Positions 56,972-64,000 of a stretch of DNA of 64,000 nt are shown one piece after another. Made by a program: the position numbers and the translations under genes. Source of the DNA: an uncultured Rhodospirillales bacterium (GTDB lineage: Bacteria; Pseudomonadota; Alphaproteobacteria; ATCC43930; CGMCC-115725). The notes under the pieces are model-generated. The model worked only from the letters and a program-made list of their open reading frames with translations, searched no databases and was not told where the DNA came from. Every line of letters begins with the position of its first letter. Within the stretch, counting starts at the first letter, position 1. The stretch spans positions 62,001-126,000 of the forward strand of contig CAIJOA010000011.1 in the NCBI GenBank assembly GCA_903822185.1, in the 5' to 3' direction.

Positions 56972-58417
56972 TTACCCGCTGCGAATATCCTCGCCTGCAT
57001 CGCGCATTAAGCCCAGCACGTATTTGGTCGAAACATTGGTGAGACGACGCACCCGATTGAGATCGATGCCGACAAGCTTGCCGGCACGCTTCTTCACCTG
57101 ACCATCGACGAACACCCAACTGACATTGGCCGGTTGGACCCGCAGCACGACAGTCGCGACCGGATCGGTCGCGGGGATAAGGCTGATATCGTCGAGATCG
57201 ATCAGGATCAGGTCTGCGCGCTTGCCCGGCGTCAGCGTTCCGACCTTGGCATCGAGCCCGGTCGCCCGCGCGCCCTGCAAGGTCGCAAACTCCAGCACAT
57301 CGCGGATCGGGATCAGTGTCGGCTTGCCGCCTTCCTTACGGGCGCGGTCCGTCTCCAGCATGTGATCGGACATCACCAGCGCGCGCATCTGGGCAAAGAG
57401 GTCGGCAGGCATGCGGGTTTCGTTATCGACGCTGAAGGATGGGCGCAGGCCGTATTTGAGCCAACGCTGCGCGCTGGGGAAGCCATGGCCGGACATTATC
57501 TCGGTCGCCGACGAGGTCGAGATGGTGCCGCCATGCGCGGCCATCATCTGATATTCCTCGTCCGTCGCCTCGATCCCATCGGTATGGACGAAGGTCATGT
57601 CGGGACCGAGCAGCCCTGCCTCATTCAGTTTGGTGATGCCCCCCGCCTTGGTAATGTGCATCGTCACGCGCATACCGAGTTCGCGTGCGAGCTTGATGTC
57701 GATGAAGGCTTTCTTCGGGGTCCCCGCAACGTCTCGGGTTGCGATGGCCATGGTCATCAATTGATCGTCGGAGCGGAAATATTGCTGCTTTATGCGGCGA
57801 ATGTCGGTATCGCGGCGCGTCTCTATATCCGGCGCCTTGGCGACCGCCGGGTCGGGGGAATAGCCATAGGCATAGATGCTGCGCATGCCGGAATCGGCGA
57901 GGCCTTTGATCGCCGAATCGGCATGAGCCGGAGAATTGGTGATATGCGACCAGTCGAGCATCGTCGTGATGCCGGCATTGAGCGCGCCGACCGCGCCCAG
58001 CAGATTGCCGATATAGACGTCCTCGGGCCGATAACGCGGTCCCAGCGTTCCGGTGATGACCTTGATATAGACCGCGAGGTCGCCTTCCGAGATCAGCGAG
58101 CGCGTCACCGTCTCCCAGGTATGACGATGGGTATCGATCAGCCCCGGCAACACGACCTTCTGCCGTGCATCGATCACCGTCGCATCGGCGGCGCGGATCG
58201 ATTTACCGACATCGAGAATCTTGCCGCCTTCGATCAGGACATCGCCGACGGGCAGTTCGCCGACCGTCTTGTCCATCGAGACGACATAGCCGCCTTTGAT
58301 GAGGGTCTTACCCTTGGCCGCGGCGGGCTTATTCGATTGCGCGGCGGCGGGGTGGAAGGCGGGAAGCGTCGTAGCGGCGGCAAGTCCGCCCATGAATGCG
58401 CGTCTGCCCACTGGCAT
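56972..58417 (-). CDS. Tat-exported amidohydrolase (TRZ/ATZ type)
   Basis: A 481-residue amidohydrolase with a twin-arginine-like signal at the N-terminus (GRRAFMGGLAAATTLPAFHPAAA). The core follows with VVLPGLIDTHRHTWE (first metal His pair), MTMHITKAGG (later His), FVHTDGIEAT and the returning strand GKRADLILIDL. Related enzymes deaminate or dechlorinate N-heterocycles. Periplasmic placement is uncommon for the group, most being cytosolic. It is 86 bases from the Rieske gene on the same strand, which may share its transcript. Confidence 0.88.
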   Translation of the reverse strand: MPVGRRAFMGGLAAATTLPAFHPAAAQSNKPAAAKGKTLIKGGYVVSMDKTVGELPVGDVLIEGGKILDVGKSIRAADATVIDARQKVVLPGLIDTHRHTWETVTRSLISEGDLAVYIKVITGTLGPRYRPEDVYIGNLLGAVGALNAGITTMLDWSHITNSPAHADSAIKGLADSGMRSIYAYGYSPDPAVAKAPDIETRRDTDIRRIKQQYFRSDDQLMTMAIATRDVAGTPKKAFIDIKLARELGMRVTMHITKAGGITKLNEAGLLGPDMTFVHTDGIEATDEEYQMMAAHGGTISTSSATEIMSGHGFPSAQRWLKYGLRPSFSVDNETRMPADLFAQMRALVMSDHMLETDRARKEGGKPTLIPIRDVLEFATLQGARATGLDAKVGTLTPGKRADLILIDLDDISLIPATDPVATVVLRVQPANVSWVFVDGQVKKRAGKLVGIDLNRVRRLTNVSTKYVLGLMRDAGEDIRSG

Positions 58418-58503
58418 GGTCGTTTCTCCCTCTGTTGATGGCCCGCTGCTTGGTGCGCAGGCTTTTCGAAAACGGCGTCGATTTTATCGCGTGCGCCGAG
58501 GCG

Positions 58504-59775
58504 CTACCACTTCGCGCTGCCGTCCTTGGCAAAAATTTCCCGCCAGTCCGCATCTTTCGGCACGACACTGTCGTGCGCGCGAACGTTGCGGTGGGTTTTC
58601 GGATCGAGACCGGGCGGGTCTTCGCCCCGTTCGACCTTATCGACCGCATCGAGCAGCATGCGCCGCATCGTTACGATGGGACGATCCGAGGTGCCTAGAT
58701 TTTCGAGCGAGCGATCAACGATCGGCCCCATGCCCTCTTGCACCGCGAAATCTTGCGTGTTGACGCCGACGATGCCGGTGTAGTTGACCGTCTTCTGCAT
58801 CTGGCGGTCGATCATGTAATCGTTCGCGAGGTTCCGCTTCAGCGAGAATGTGCCCGGGATCAGATCTTCCTGGGCGCGGCCGTAATCGGCATCGATGAAG
58901 GTCAGGAATTCCTGCGTGAAAGGCGTCGTTTCGTCGTAGCAGTACGCCCAGTTATAGACACAGACATGCTCGTCATCGACCGGTACCCAGAAGTGGCCGT
59001 CGATGCGCGGGAATTGAGCCCGTCCGCCGACGCGCGCCGTCACATTGCCGCGCATCTGCTGATAGGGCATCACGTACTGATAAACGCGAACATAGGATTC
59101 CGTCTCGCCTGCATTACGGTTCGAGATATAGCGATAACCGTAATCCGTCGGCTCGACATCGATCTTCGGCGCGCCGTCGCGATTGCGCAGCAGCTTCTTG
59201 TCGCCGAGTTTCAAGTTATGCAGGAACGAGGAATGTGCGGTATCGAGCCCGCCTTCTAGCGCCTGAAGATAATTGCAGTCTTCGAACGTCTTGGTCAGAT
59301 GCCGGTGCGTCGGCGGCACGCGCATCCATTCGTAATCGGGCAGCGGCGGCGTCTTATCGGCCGGCCCCATATACGCCCAGATGAACCCGCCCTTTTCGTA
59401 CGTCGGGTAGGCCTTGATCTTGATGTTGTTCTTCATCGGCGAGGATGCCGGTTCGGACGGCAGATCGACGCAATTGCCGTCGGCACCGAATTTCCAGCCG
59501 TGATAGACGCAGCGGATGCCGCATTCCTCGTTACGGCCGAAGAATAACGGCGCGCGGCGATGCGGACAGAACGCGTCGATCAACCCGACACGGCCCGTGG
59601 TGTCGCGATAGGCCAGCAGGTCTTCGCCGAACATGCGCACCCGCACCGGCGCGCCGTCATTCTCGGGCAATTCTTCCGCCAACAAGGCCGGCTGCCAATA
59701 ACGGCGTAGCATCTCGCCCGCCGGCGTTCCAGCGTTGGTCCTGACCAACCGTTCGTTCTGTTCGCGCTTCAGCAC
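58504..59775 (-). CDS. Rieske non-heme iron oxygenase, phthalate dioxygenase-like alpha subunit
   Basis: A 423-residue oxygenase. The Rieske cluster motif is CPHRRAPLFFGRNEECGIRCVYHGW (C-x-H, 17 residues, C-x-x-H). It lies in a domain opening RYWQPALLAEELPE, which is typical of phthalate 4,5-dioxygenase-like enzymes. The mononuclear iron site is in the half after DTAHSSFLHN. It needs a separate reductase, not seen here. Divergent from the IclR gene, which very likely controls it. Confidence 0.9.
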   Translation of the reverse strand: MLKREQNERLVRTNAGTPAGEMLRRYWQPALLAEELPENDGAPVRVRMFGEDLLAYRDTTGRVGLIDAFCPHRRAPLFFGRNEECGIRCVYHGWKFGADGNCVDLPSEPASSPMKNNIKIKAYPTYEKGGFIWAYMGPADKTPPLPDYEWMRVPPTHRHLTKTFEDCNYLQALEGGLDTAHSSFLHNLKLGDKKLLRNRDGAPKIDVEPTDYGYRYISNRNAGETESYVRVYQYVMPYQQMRGNVTARVGGRAQFPRIDGHFWVPVDDEHVCVYNWAYCYDETTPFTQEFLTFIDADYGRAQEDLIPGTFSLKRNLANDYMIDRQMQKTVNYTGIVGVNTQDFAVQEGMGPIVDRSLENLGTSDRPIVTMRRMLLDAVDKVERGEDPPGLDPKTHRNVRAHDSVVPKDADWREIFAKDGSAKW

Positions 59776-59781
59776 TCTACC

Positions 59782-59897
59782 GCTCCGTATTTTTGTCGCC
59801 TTGCGGCTTTAAATCGACGACTCACTTTGACGCGCGAAAAAATACCGAATACTGTTTTGTTCCGCAATGCAGAAGCATGTTCTTATATACGGAACAA
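59782..59897. promoter_or_regulatory. Divergent regulatory region with GTTCCG repeats (candidate IclR sites)
   Basis: Three related boxes: GCTCCGTAT (59782-59790), TTGTTCCGCAAT (59857-59868) and ATACGGAACAA (59887-59897). The second and third form an 8-base inverted repeat TTGTTCCG/CGGAACAA. They lie between the Rieske and IclR genes, one beside each start. Confidence 0.5.
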
Positions 59898-59907
59898 CTT
59901 GGCACGC

Positions 59908-60684
59908 ATGAGATCGAAACTGTCGTCCGTCGCCAATGCGATCGGTGTGCTCAAAGCCTTCTCGGACGAAACCTACGAGATGGGTATCACCGAGCTTGCG
60001 CATCGCTTGGGATTGGCGAAGAGCACGATCCATCGGCTCGCCGCGACGCTGGTCGAAACCGGCATGCTGGAACAGAATCGAGAAACCGAAAAATACCGGC
60101 TGGGCTTCACCACGTTCGAATTGGGCGCCCTCGCCCGCCGCAAGATGGACGTCTCCAGCGAAGCCAAAGCATGCCTTATGGCGTTACGTGAGAAGACCGG
60201 AGAGACGGTTCATCTCGCGATCATCGACGCGGCCGAAATCGTCTATGTCAATTATCTCGAAAGCCGAAGCGCGGTGCGGATCAGTTCGGCCATCGGCCTG
60301 CGCAAGCCGGCTCATTGTACCGCCGAAGGTAAAGCGATCCTTGCGTTCCAACTGCTCGAGAATACGGACCGTTTGAACACCATCTCCCTTGATCAGCGCA
60401 CGCCAAAAACGATCACCGACGCGCAATCCTTGTTGAAAGAACTGGCAGCCGTCCGAAGCCAGGGCTTCGCCATCGATGACGAGGAAAGCGAGATCGGGAT
60501 GCGTTGTATCGCAGCGCCGATCCATGACGAGAACGGCCACGTCAGCGCCGCCGTCGGCATCGCCGGCCCCATCCAACGTCTGCCCAAGAAACTGCTTCTT
60601 TCCTTCGGGCCCGCGATCATCAACGCGACGAACGAGATCTCCTTTCGGCTGGGCGGATCGCATAACCGTGCGAAACGCGCTTAG
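59908..60684 (+). CDS. IclR family regulator
   Basis: A 258-residue IclR protein: SVANAIGVLKAFSDETYEMGITELAHRLGLAKSTIHRLAATLVETGMLEQ is the winged helix-turn-helix, and the GAF-like effector domain carries VHLAIIDAAEIVYVNYLES and PAHCTAEGKAILAF. Such regulators sense aromatic or small-acid ligands. The start at 59908 follows the inverted repeats; an earlier TTG at 59827 would add 27 residues and overlap them. It likely controls the divergent Rieske oxygenase and perhaps the transporter operon downstream. Confidence 0.92.
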   Translation: MRSKLSSVANAIGVLKAFSDETYEMGITELAHRLGLAKSTIHRLAATLVETGMLEQNRETEKYRLGFTTFELGALARRKMDVSSEAKACLMALREKTGETVHLAIIDAAEIVYVNYLESRSAVRISSAIGLRKPAHCTAEGKAILAFQLLENTDRLNTISLDQRTPKTITDAQSLLKELAAVRSQGFAIDDEESEIGMRCIAAPIHDENGHVSAAVGIAGPIQRLPKKLLLSFGPAIINATNEISFRLGGSHNRAKRA

Positions 60685-60814
60685 GAAAGGAAGATACGAT
60701 GATTGGTTGTGTCTCCGACATGGAGCGGTTGGATTGATTGTGCGGCCATAGATGCCGTGATACGGCTTAAATCAGGAAGAGCGGCAAACCGCGTCGATAT
60801 AAAAGGGAGGCACC

Positions 60815-61912
60815 ATGAATTATTCGAACAGAGGCGCGCGCAAAATCCACGGCGCTTTGGCTGCCGCGATGGCCATTGCTGTTTTATCACTGTCGCACAT
60901 GGCGCTCGCCGAAACGGCACATACGCCCGAACTGGATAAGCTTATCGCCGCCGCGCAGGCCGAGAAGCGTCTCGATGTCGTTTGGGGGCCTGCCCTCGCC
61001 GCGCACGTCGGCGCGAAGGCCATCGAAGCTGCGATCAACAAAGCTTACGGCACATCGATTGAGGTCAATTACACACCTGGCCCTTCCATGCCGCAAATGG
61101 CGACCCGCACCATCGAAGAAGTCAAAGCCGGGCGCGTCCCCACGTCGGACATCTTCCTCGGGATTGAGGTTTCGTTCGTCGAGATGCTGCGCCAGGACAT
61201 CCTGATGCCGGTGCGCTGGCAGGATTATTTTCCGGCGATTACGCCCGCGGAAATGCCTTCGGAAGGACGGACGCTGGTGATAACGACTCTCTTCAACGGG
61301 ATTCTTTACAACGCCAATCTAATCAAGCCCGCCGACGTCCCGCATCAGATCGCCGATGTGTTCAAGCCGAAGTTCAAAGGCAAGATCGCCTCGACGCCTT
61401 ATGCCGTCGGCTTCGACCGCCTTGCCCTCGCCAATGGCTTCGACAACGTGAAAGCGATTGTCGAGAAGACGGCGGAATGGTCGGGCGGGTTGATGCGATG
61501 CGGCGAGAACGACCGCATTTCGACCGGCGAATTCCTGATGCTCTTTCTCAATTGCGGCAGCCGTATCCCCGACAACCTGAAAGCCGAAAATGGCGGGCCG
61601 CTGGGTTCGGCCGAACTTGACGATGCGCTGGCCACCAGCATGACCTATTTCGGTATTCCCAAGAACGGCGCCCACCCCAATCTCGCCAAGCTTTTCGCCG
61701 GGTTCATTGCGACCAAGGAAGGACAAGACGTCATCATCAAGGTGGCGAGCGAGTCATCACATCTCGTGCCAGGCACGCCGGCTTACGAAAAGGCGCAAGG
61801 CTACCTGAAGAAAGGCGACAAGCTGCTCGCCTTCGGCCCCGAAGACATCCTGCCCCGGGCCAAGGAACTCGACGAGTACAAGAACACCTTCACCAAGATG
61901 TTGTTGAAGTAG
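60815..61912 (+). CDS. Substrate-binding protein, FbpA/ThiB-like
   Basis: A 365-residue periplasmic protein with a Sec signal (GALAAAMAIAVLSLSHMALAE) and extracellular solute-binding domain: AAAQAEKRLDVVWGP, SDIFLGIEVSFVEMLRQDILMPV, FKPKFKGKIASTPYAVGFDRLA. It belongs with the iron/thiamine/phosphonate binders (family 1 or 6). GGGAGGC before the ATG. The permease follows 15 bases later. The oxygenase and hydrolase neighbours suggest an organic substrate rather than iron. Confidence 0.9.
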   Translation: MNYSNRGARKIHGALAAAMAIAVLSLSHMALAETAHTPELDKLIAAAQAEKRLDVVWGPALAAHVGAKAIEAAINKAYGTSIEVNYTPGPSMPQMATRTIEEVKAGRVPTSDIFLGIEVSFVEMLRQDILMPVRWQDYFPAITPAEMPSEGRTLVITTLFNGILYNANLIKPADVPHQIADVFKPKFKGKIASTPYAVGFDRLALANGFDNVKAIVEKTAEWSGGLMRCGENDRISTGEFLMLFLNCGSRIPDNLKAENGGPLGSAELDDALATSMTYFGIPKNGAHPNLAKLFAGFIATKEGQDVIIKVASESSHLVPGTPAYEKAQGYLKKGDKLLAFGPEDILPRAKELDEYKNTFTKMLLK

Positions 61913-61927
61913 GCCCGTATCAAACTC

Positions 61928-63673
61928 ATGGCCTGGCTCGCCCTCAATCAACCACGAAGCATGCTGCGCGGCCTTTTAGGCCGGGCGACCCTATTCGGGG
62001 TCGCCGCCCTTCCCCTGGCTTTGGTCATGCTGCTTCTCGCCGTGATCTTGTGGCTCGGCTTGGCGGAGGACGTTCATAACGGCTTCTTCGGTCCCCTGAC
62101 CCTGAAGCATTATCATCTCCTGATCACCAGCCCGCTGATCGCGCGGGCGATTCTGAATACACTCGGCTTCTGCCTTGTCACCGTCGCCGTGGCGATGACG
62201 ATCGGCATGACGTCAGCCTGGTTGGTCGAGCGGACGGACCTTCCAGGCAAGAAGACGATCTATTCGCTGATGACGCTGGGTCTGCTGCTGCCGACCTTCT
62301 TTCAGGCGATGGGATGGCTGTTCTTTCTTCATCCCCGCATCGGCATGCTGAATCAGTGGCTGGTGCAGCTTTTCGACCTCGATGACAGTCCTTTCAACAT
62401 CGCCAGCATCGTCGGCATGGGGTGGGTCGAGGGCCTTGGGCTCGCGCCGCTGGCTTTTGTCATGACCAGTCCGATTCTGCGCGCGATGAATCCGGCCTTC
62501 GAGGACGCCGCCCGCGTCCACGGTCTTGGACGCCGCGCCATGCTGACCAAGATCATCCTGCCGCTGATGTGGCCCGGTTTGATCGCCGCCGCGATCTACA
62601 TCCTCGTCATCGGCGCCGCGACATTCGAAGTGCCGGCGATTATCGGGCTTGGCGGCAAGATCCTGACCTTCAGCACGCTCGTCTATATCAGCGTGACGCC
62701 GGAAATGGGCATCCCCAACTACGGCGAAGTCGGCGCGTTGAGTATGCCGATGATCATTCTGTCGGTGCTGATGAGCTGGTGCTATTTCCGCGTCATCCGT
62801 TTCGGCGATCGTTACGCCGTCATCCAGGGCCGCGGCTACCGTCCGAGATTGATGCAGTTGGGTCCATGGATGTGGCTCGGCTGGGGATTGCTCGCCACCT
62901 ACTTCATTATGGCGATTATCCTACCATTGCTGATGATGGCTTGGGCGGCGTTCCTGCCTTTCTTCCAGCCCTTTTCGGCCCGTGCGATCAGCCAATTGAC
63001 CCTGGCGAATTTCCAGCAAATTCCCCTGACCTTGATCGGGCGCGCCGCCATCAATTCGCTGATCCTGATGGTCAGCGTCCCCATTGCCGCCGTGGTCTTC
63101 GGACTGGCGATTTCCTGGGTCGTCATTCGGTCAGGGATCAAAGGCCGTTATTTTTTCGACTGGATCGCGTTCCTGCCCCATGCCGTACCGAGCGTGATCT
63201 TCGCCATCTCTTTCCTGGCATTGGCGCTCTTTCTCCTGCCCAGCAATTTCCATCTCTACGGCACGATCTTCATCGTCATGCTGGTCTATGTCGTCGTGCG
63301 GTTGAGCTTCACGACGCGCGTTCTCAATGGCGCGCTGCTGCAGCTCCATGTCGAACTGGAAAATGTCGCGCAGGTAAGCGGCATTCCGATGCTCACGACA
63401 ATGCGCAAGATAACGCTGCCGTTGCTCGCGCCGGCGATTCTCAATCTGTGCTTGTGGAACGCCCTCCTGACATTTCGTGAATTGACGGTCGCGGCGTTTC
63501 TGGTGACGCAAGACAATATCACCCTCCCCGTCGTGGTCTGGGGCATATGGCAATCGGGCGGGCTTGGCCCTGCCGCAGCCTTGTCGCTGCTGTTCCTCAC
63601 CGCGCTTTTCCCGGTGATCATCGTCTATTGGATTGTCGGCATGCGCGCCCTCGGCGGCGCCGGCCATCCCTAA
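61928..63673 (+). CDS. ABC permease of FbpB/ThiP type (two fused cores)
   Basis: A 581-residue membrane protein with 12 helices arranged as two permease cores. Each has its own coupling loop: ARVHGLGRRAMLTKIILPLMWPG at about 195-217 and AQVSGIPMLTTMRKITLPLLAPA near 475-497. This fused form is the rule for the iron and thiamine class. No ATPase appears before the window ends; it may lie after the hydrolase gene. Confidence 0.92.
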   Translation: MAWLALNQPRSMLRGLLGRATLFGVAALPLALVMLLLAVILWLGLAEDVHNGFFGPLTLKHYHLLITSPLIARAILNTLGFCLVTVAVAMTIGMTSAWLVERTDLPGKKTIYSLMTLGLLLPTFFQAMGWLFFLHPRIGMLNQWLVQLFDLDDSPFNIASIVGMGWVEGLGLAPLAFVMTSPILRAMNPAFEDAARVHGLGRRAMLTKIILPLMWPGLIAAAIYILVIGAATFEVPAIIGLGGKILTFSTLVYISVTPEMGIPNYGEVGALSMPMIILSVLMSWCYFRVIRFGDRYAVIQGRGYRPRLMQLGPWMWLGWGLLATYFIMAIILPLLMMAWAAFLPFFQPFSARAISQLTLANFQQIPLTLIGRAAINSLILMVSVPIAAVVFGLAISWVVIRSGIKGRYFFDWIAFLPHAVPSVIFAISFLALALFLLPSNFHLYGTIFIVMLVYVVVRLSFTTRVLNGALLQLHVELENVAQVSGIPMLTTMRKITLPLLAPAILNLCLWNALLTFRELTVAAFLVTQDNITLPVVVWGIWQSGGLGPAAALSLLFLTALFPVIIVYWIVGMRALGGAGHP

Positions 63674-63715
63674 TTTCAAGCCATCGTTAGAAAATAAGAG
63701 TGAGGAGATGCCGTC

Positions 63716-64000
63716 ATGATCAAAAGTGAGCCCGTCACGTTAACAGCCCAGGACGGCGTGCAATTTCACGCCCAATGGCATTACGATGATGCCGTCAAGC
63801 CGACGGCGGCAATCATGGTCGCGCACCCGACAACGGATTGGCGCAATCATTTCCTGTTGAAGCTATTGGCCGAACGCGGCATCGGCGCGCTCGGCTACGC
63901 CACCCGCTTCTCGACACGGGAGGCAGAGCTCATTTTGGAAGAGACGTTGCTCGACACGGCTGCCTCAGTCGAGTTCCTGCACAGCAAGGGTTATCGCAGC
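63716..64000 (+). CDS. Alpha/beta hydrolase, 3' end beyond window
   Basis: The first 95 residues are visible: MIKSEPVTLTAQDGVQFHAQ and, later, MVAHPTTDWRNHFLLKLLAERGIGALGYATR, which is an oxyanion-hole strand (AHPTTDW) of an alpha/beta hydrolase. GAGGAG lies about eight bases before the ATG. It is 42 bases after the permease stop and probably in the same operon. The nucleophile elbow is not in the window. Confidence 0.75.
   Translation, partial: MIKSEPVTLTAQDGVQFHAQWHYDDAVKPTAAIMVAHPTTDWRNHFLLKLLAERGIGALGYATRFSTREAELILEETLLDTAASVEFLHSKGYRS

Noticed and set aside
57134-58438. 434-codon forward frame opposite the amidohydrolase
   Set aside because: Composition typical of antisense frames and the reverse strand carries metal-binding motifs.
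59897-59913. TTGGCACG near the IclR start as a sigma-54 promoter
   Set aside because: No GC pair at the required distance (GG-N10-GC fails).
1-64000. CRISPR arrays, tRNA or rRNA genes, transposases, prophage
   Set aside because: No regularly spaced direct repeats, no cloverleaf or rRNA sequence recognised, and no transposase or phage structural protein among the frames.

Overview
The window reads as the chromosome of an Alphaproteobacterium. Supporting signs are high-GC coding regions, a phasin, a ClpS-ClpA pair, a PBP with a SPOR domain, an ImuA-ImuB cassette and two SOS boxes of the alphaproteobacterial GTTC-N7-GTTC type. Hyphomicrobiales- or Rhodospirillales-like is my guess; the sequence alone does not fix the order. 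I see no rRNA, tRNA, CRISPR array, transposase or prophage.

Layout. 0-1.4 kb: an unrecognised partial gene, a GlcG/HbpS-like protein and a DUF1328 gene coupled to a tiny lipoprotein. 1.5-9.7 kb: an organosulfur-type scavenging locus with a luciferase-like monooxygenase, an orphan sigma-54 activator, and an operon running backwards from a good sigma-54 promoter (FAD flavoprotein, 2x[4Fe-4S] ferredoxin, substrate-binding protein, two permeases, ATPase). 10-16 kb: a beta-hydroxyacid dehydrogenase-type gene with a binding protein, an MFS transporter, an FAD hydroxylase, an SOS-boxed pair of unknown genes and two coupled flavin reductases. 16.2-24.2 kb: a disordered Arg-rich protein, two GSTs, several small proteins, a UBP zinc finger divergent from a thioredoxin-reductase-like protein, and a His-rich repeat protein. 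24.2-32.6 kb: a sensor kinase, a TetR regulator with its operator, an AHSA1 protein, a GST, a cupin, DUF5996, an esterase and a CoA-type FAD monooxygenase. 32.7-40 kb: core genes clpA, clpS, phasin, dacC-like, PMM/PGM and galU.

40.5-47.8 kb: a tightly overlapping purine-degradation operon. The encoded enzymes lead from urate through 5-hydroxyisourate, OHCU, allantoin, allantoate and ureidoglycine to glycine plus oxalurate (PuuD, UraD-UraH fusion, PuuE, AllC-like, PucG-like). It is followed by an ABC ATPase and permease with their own sigma-54-like promoter. A LysR gene, a second flavin monooxygenase with a binding protein (again sigma-54-like promoter), a GT9 enzyme, imuAB with a LexA box, DedA and an FTR1 permease follow. 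The end (57-64 kb) holds an amidohydrolase, a Rieske oxygenase divergent from an IclR regulator, and an ABC uptake operon cut by the window edge.

The unifying theme is scavenging of sulfur and nitrogen. Four sigma-54-type promoter candidates (GG-N10-GC spacing) lie in front of scavenging genes or an unexplained short transcript, and one of the four has a perfect enhancer-like palindrome upstream. All promoter and operator calls are by eye and unscored.
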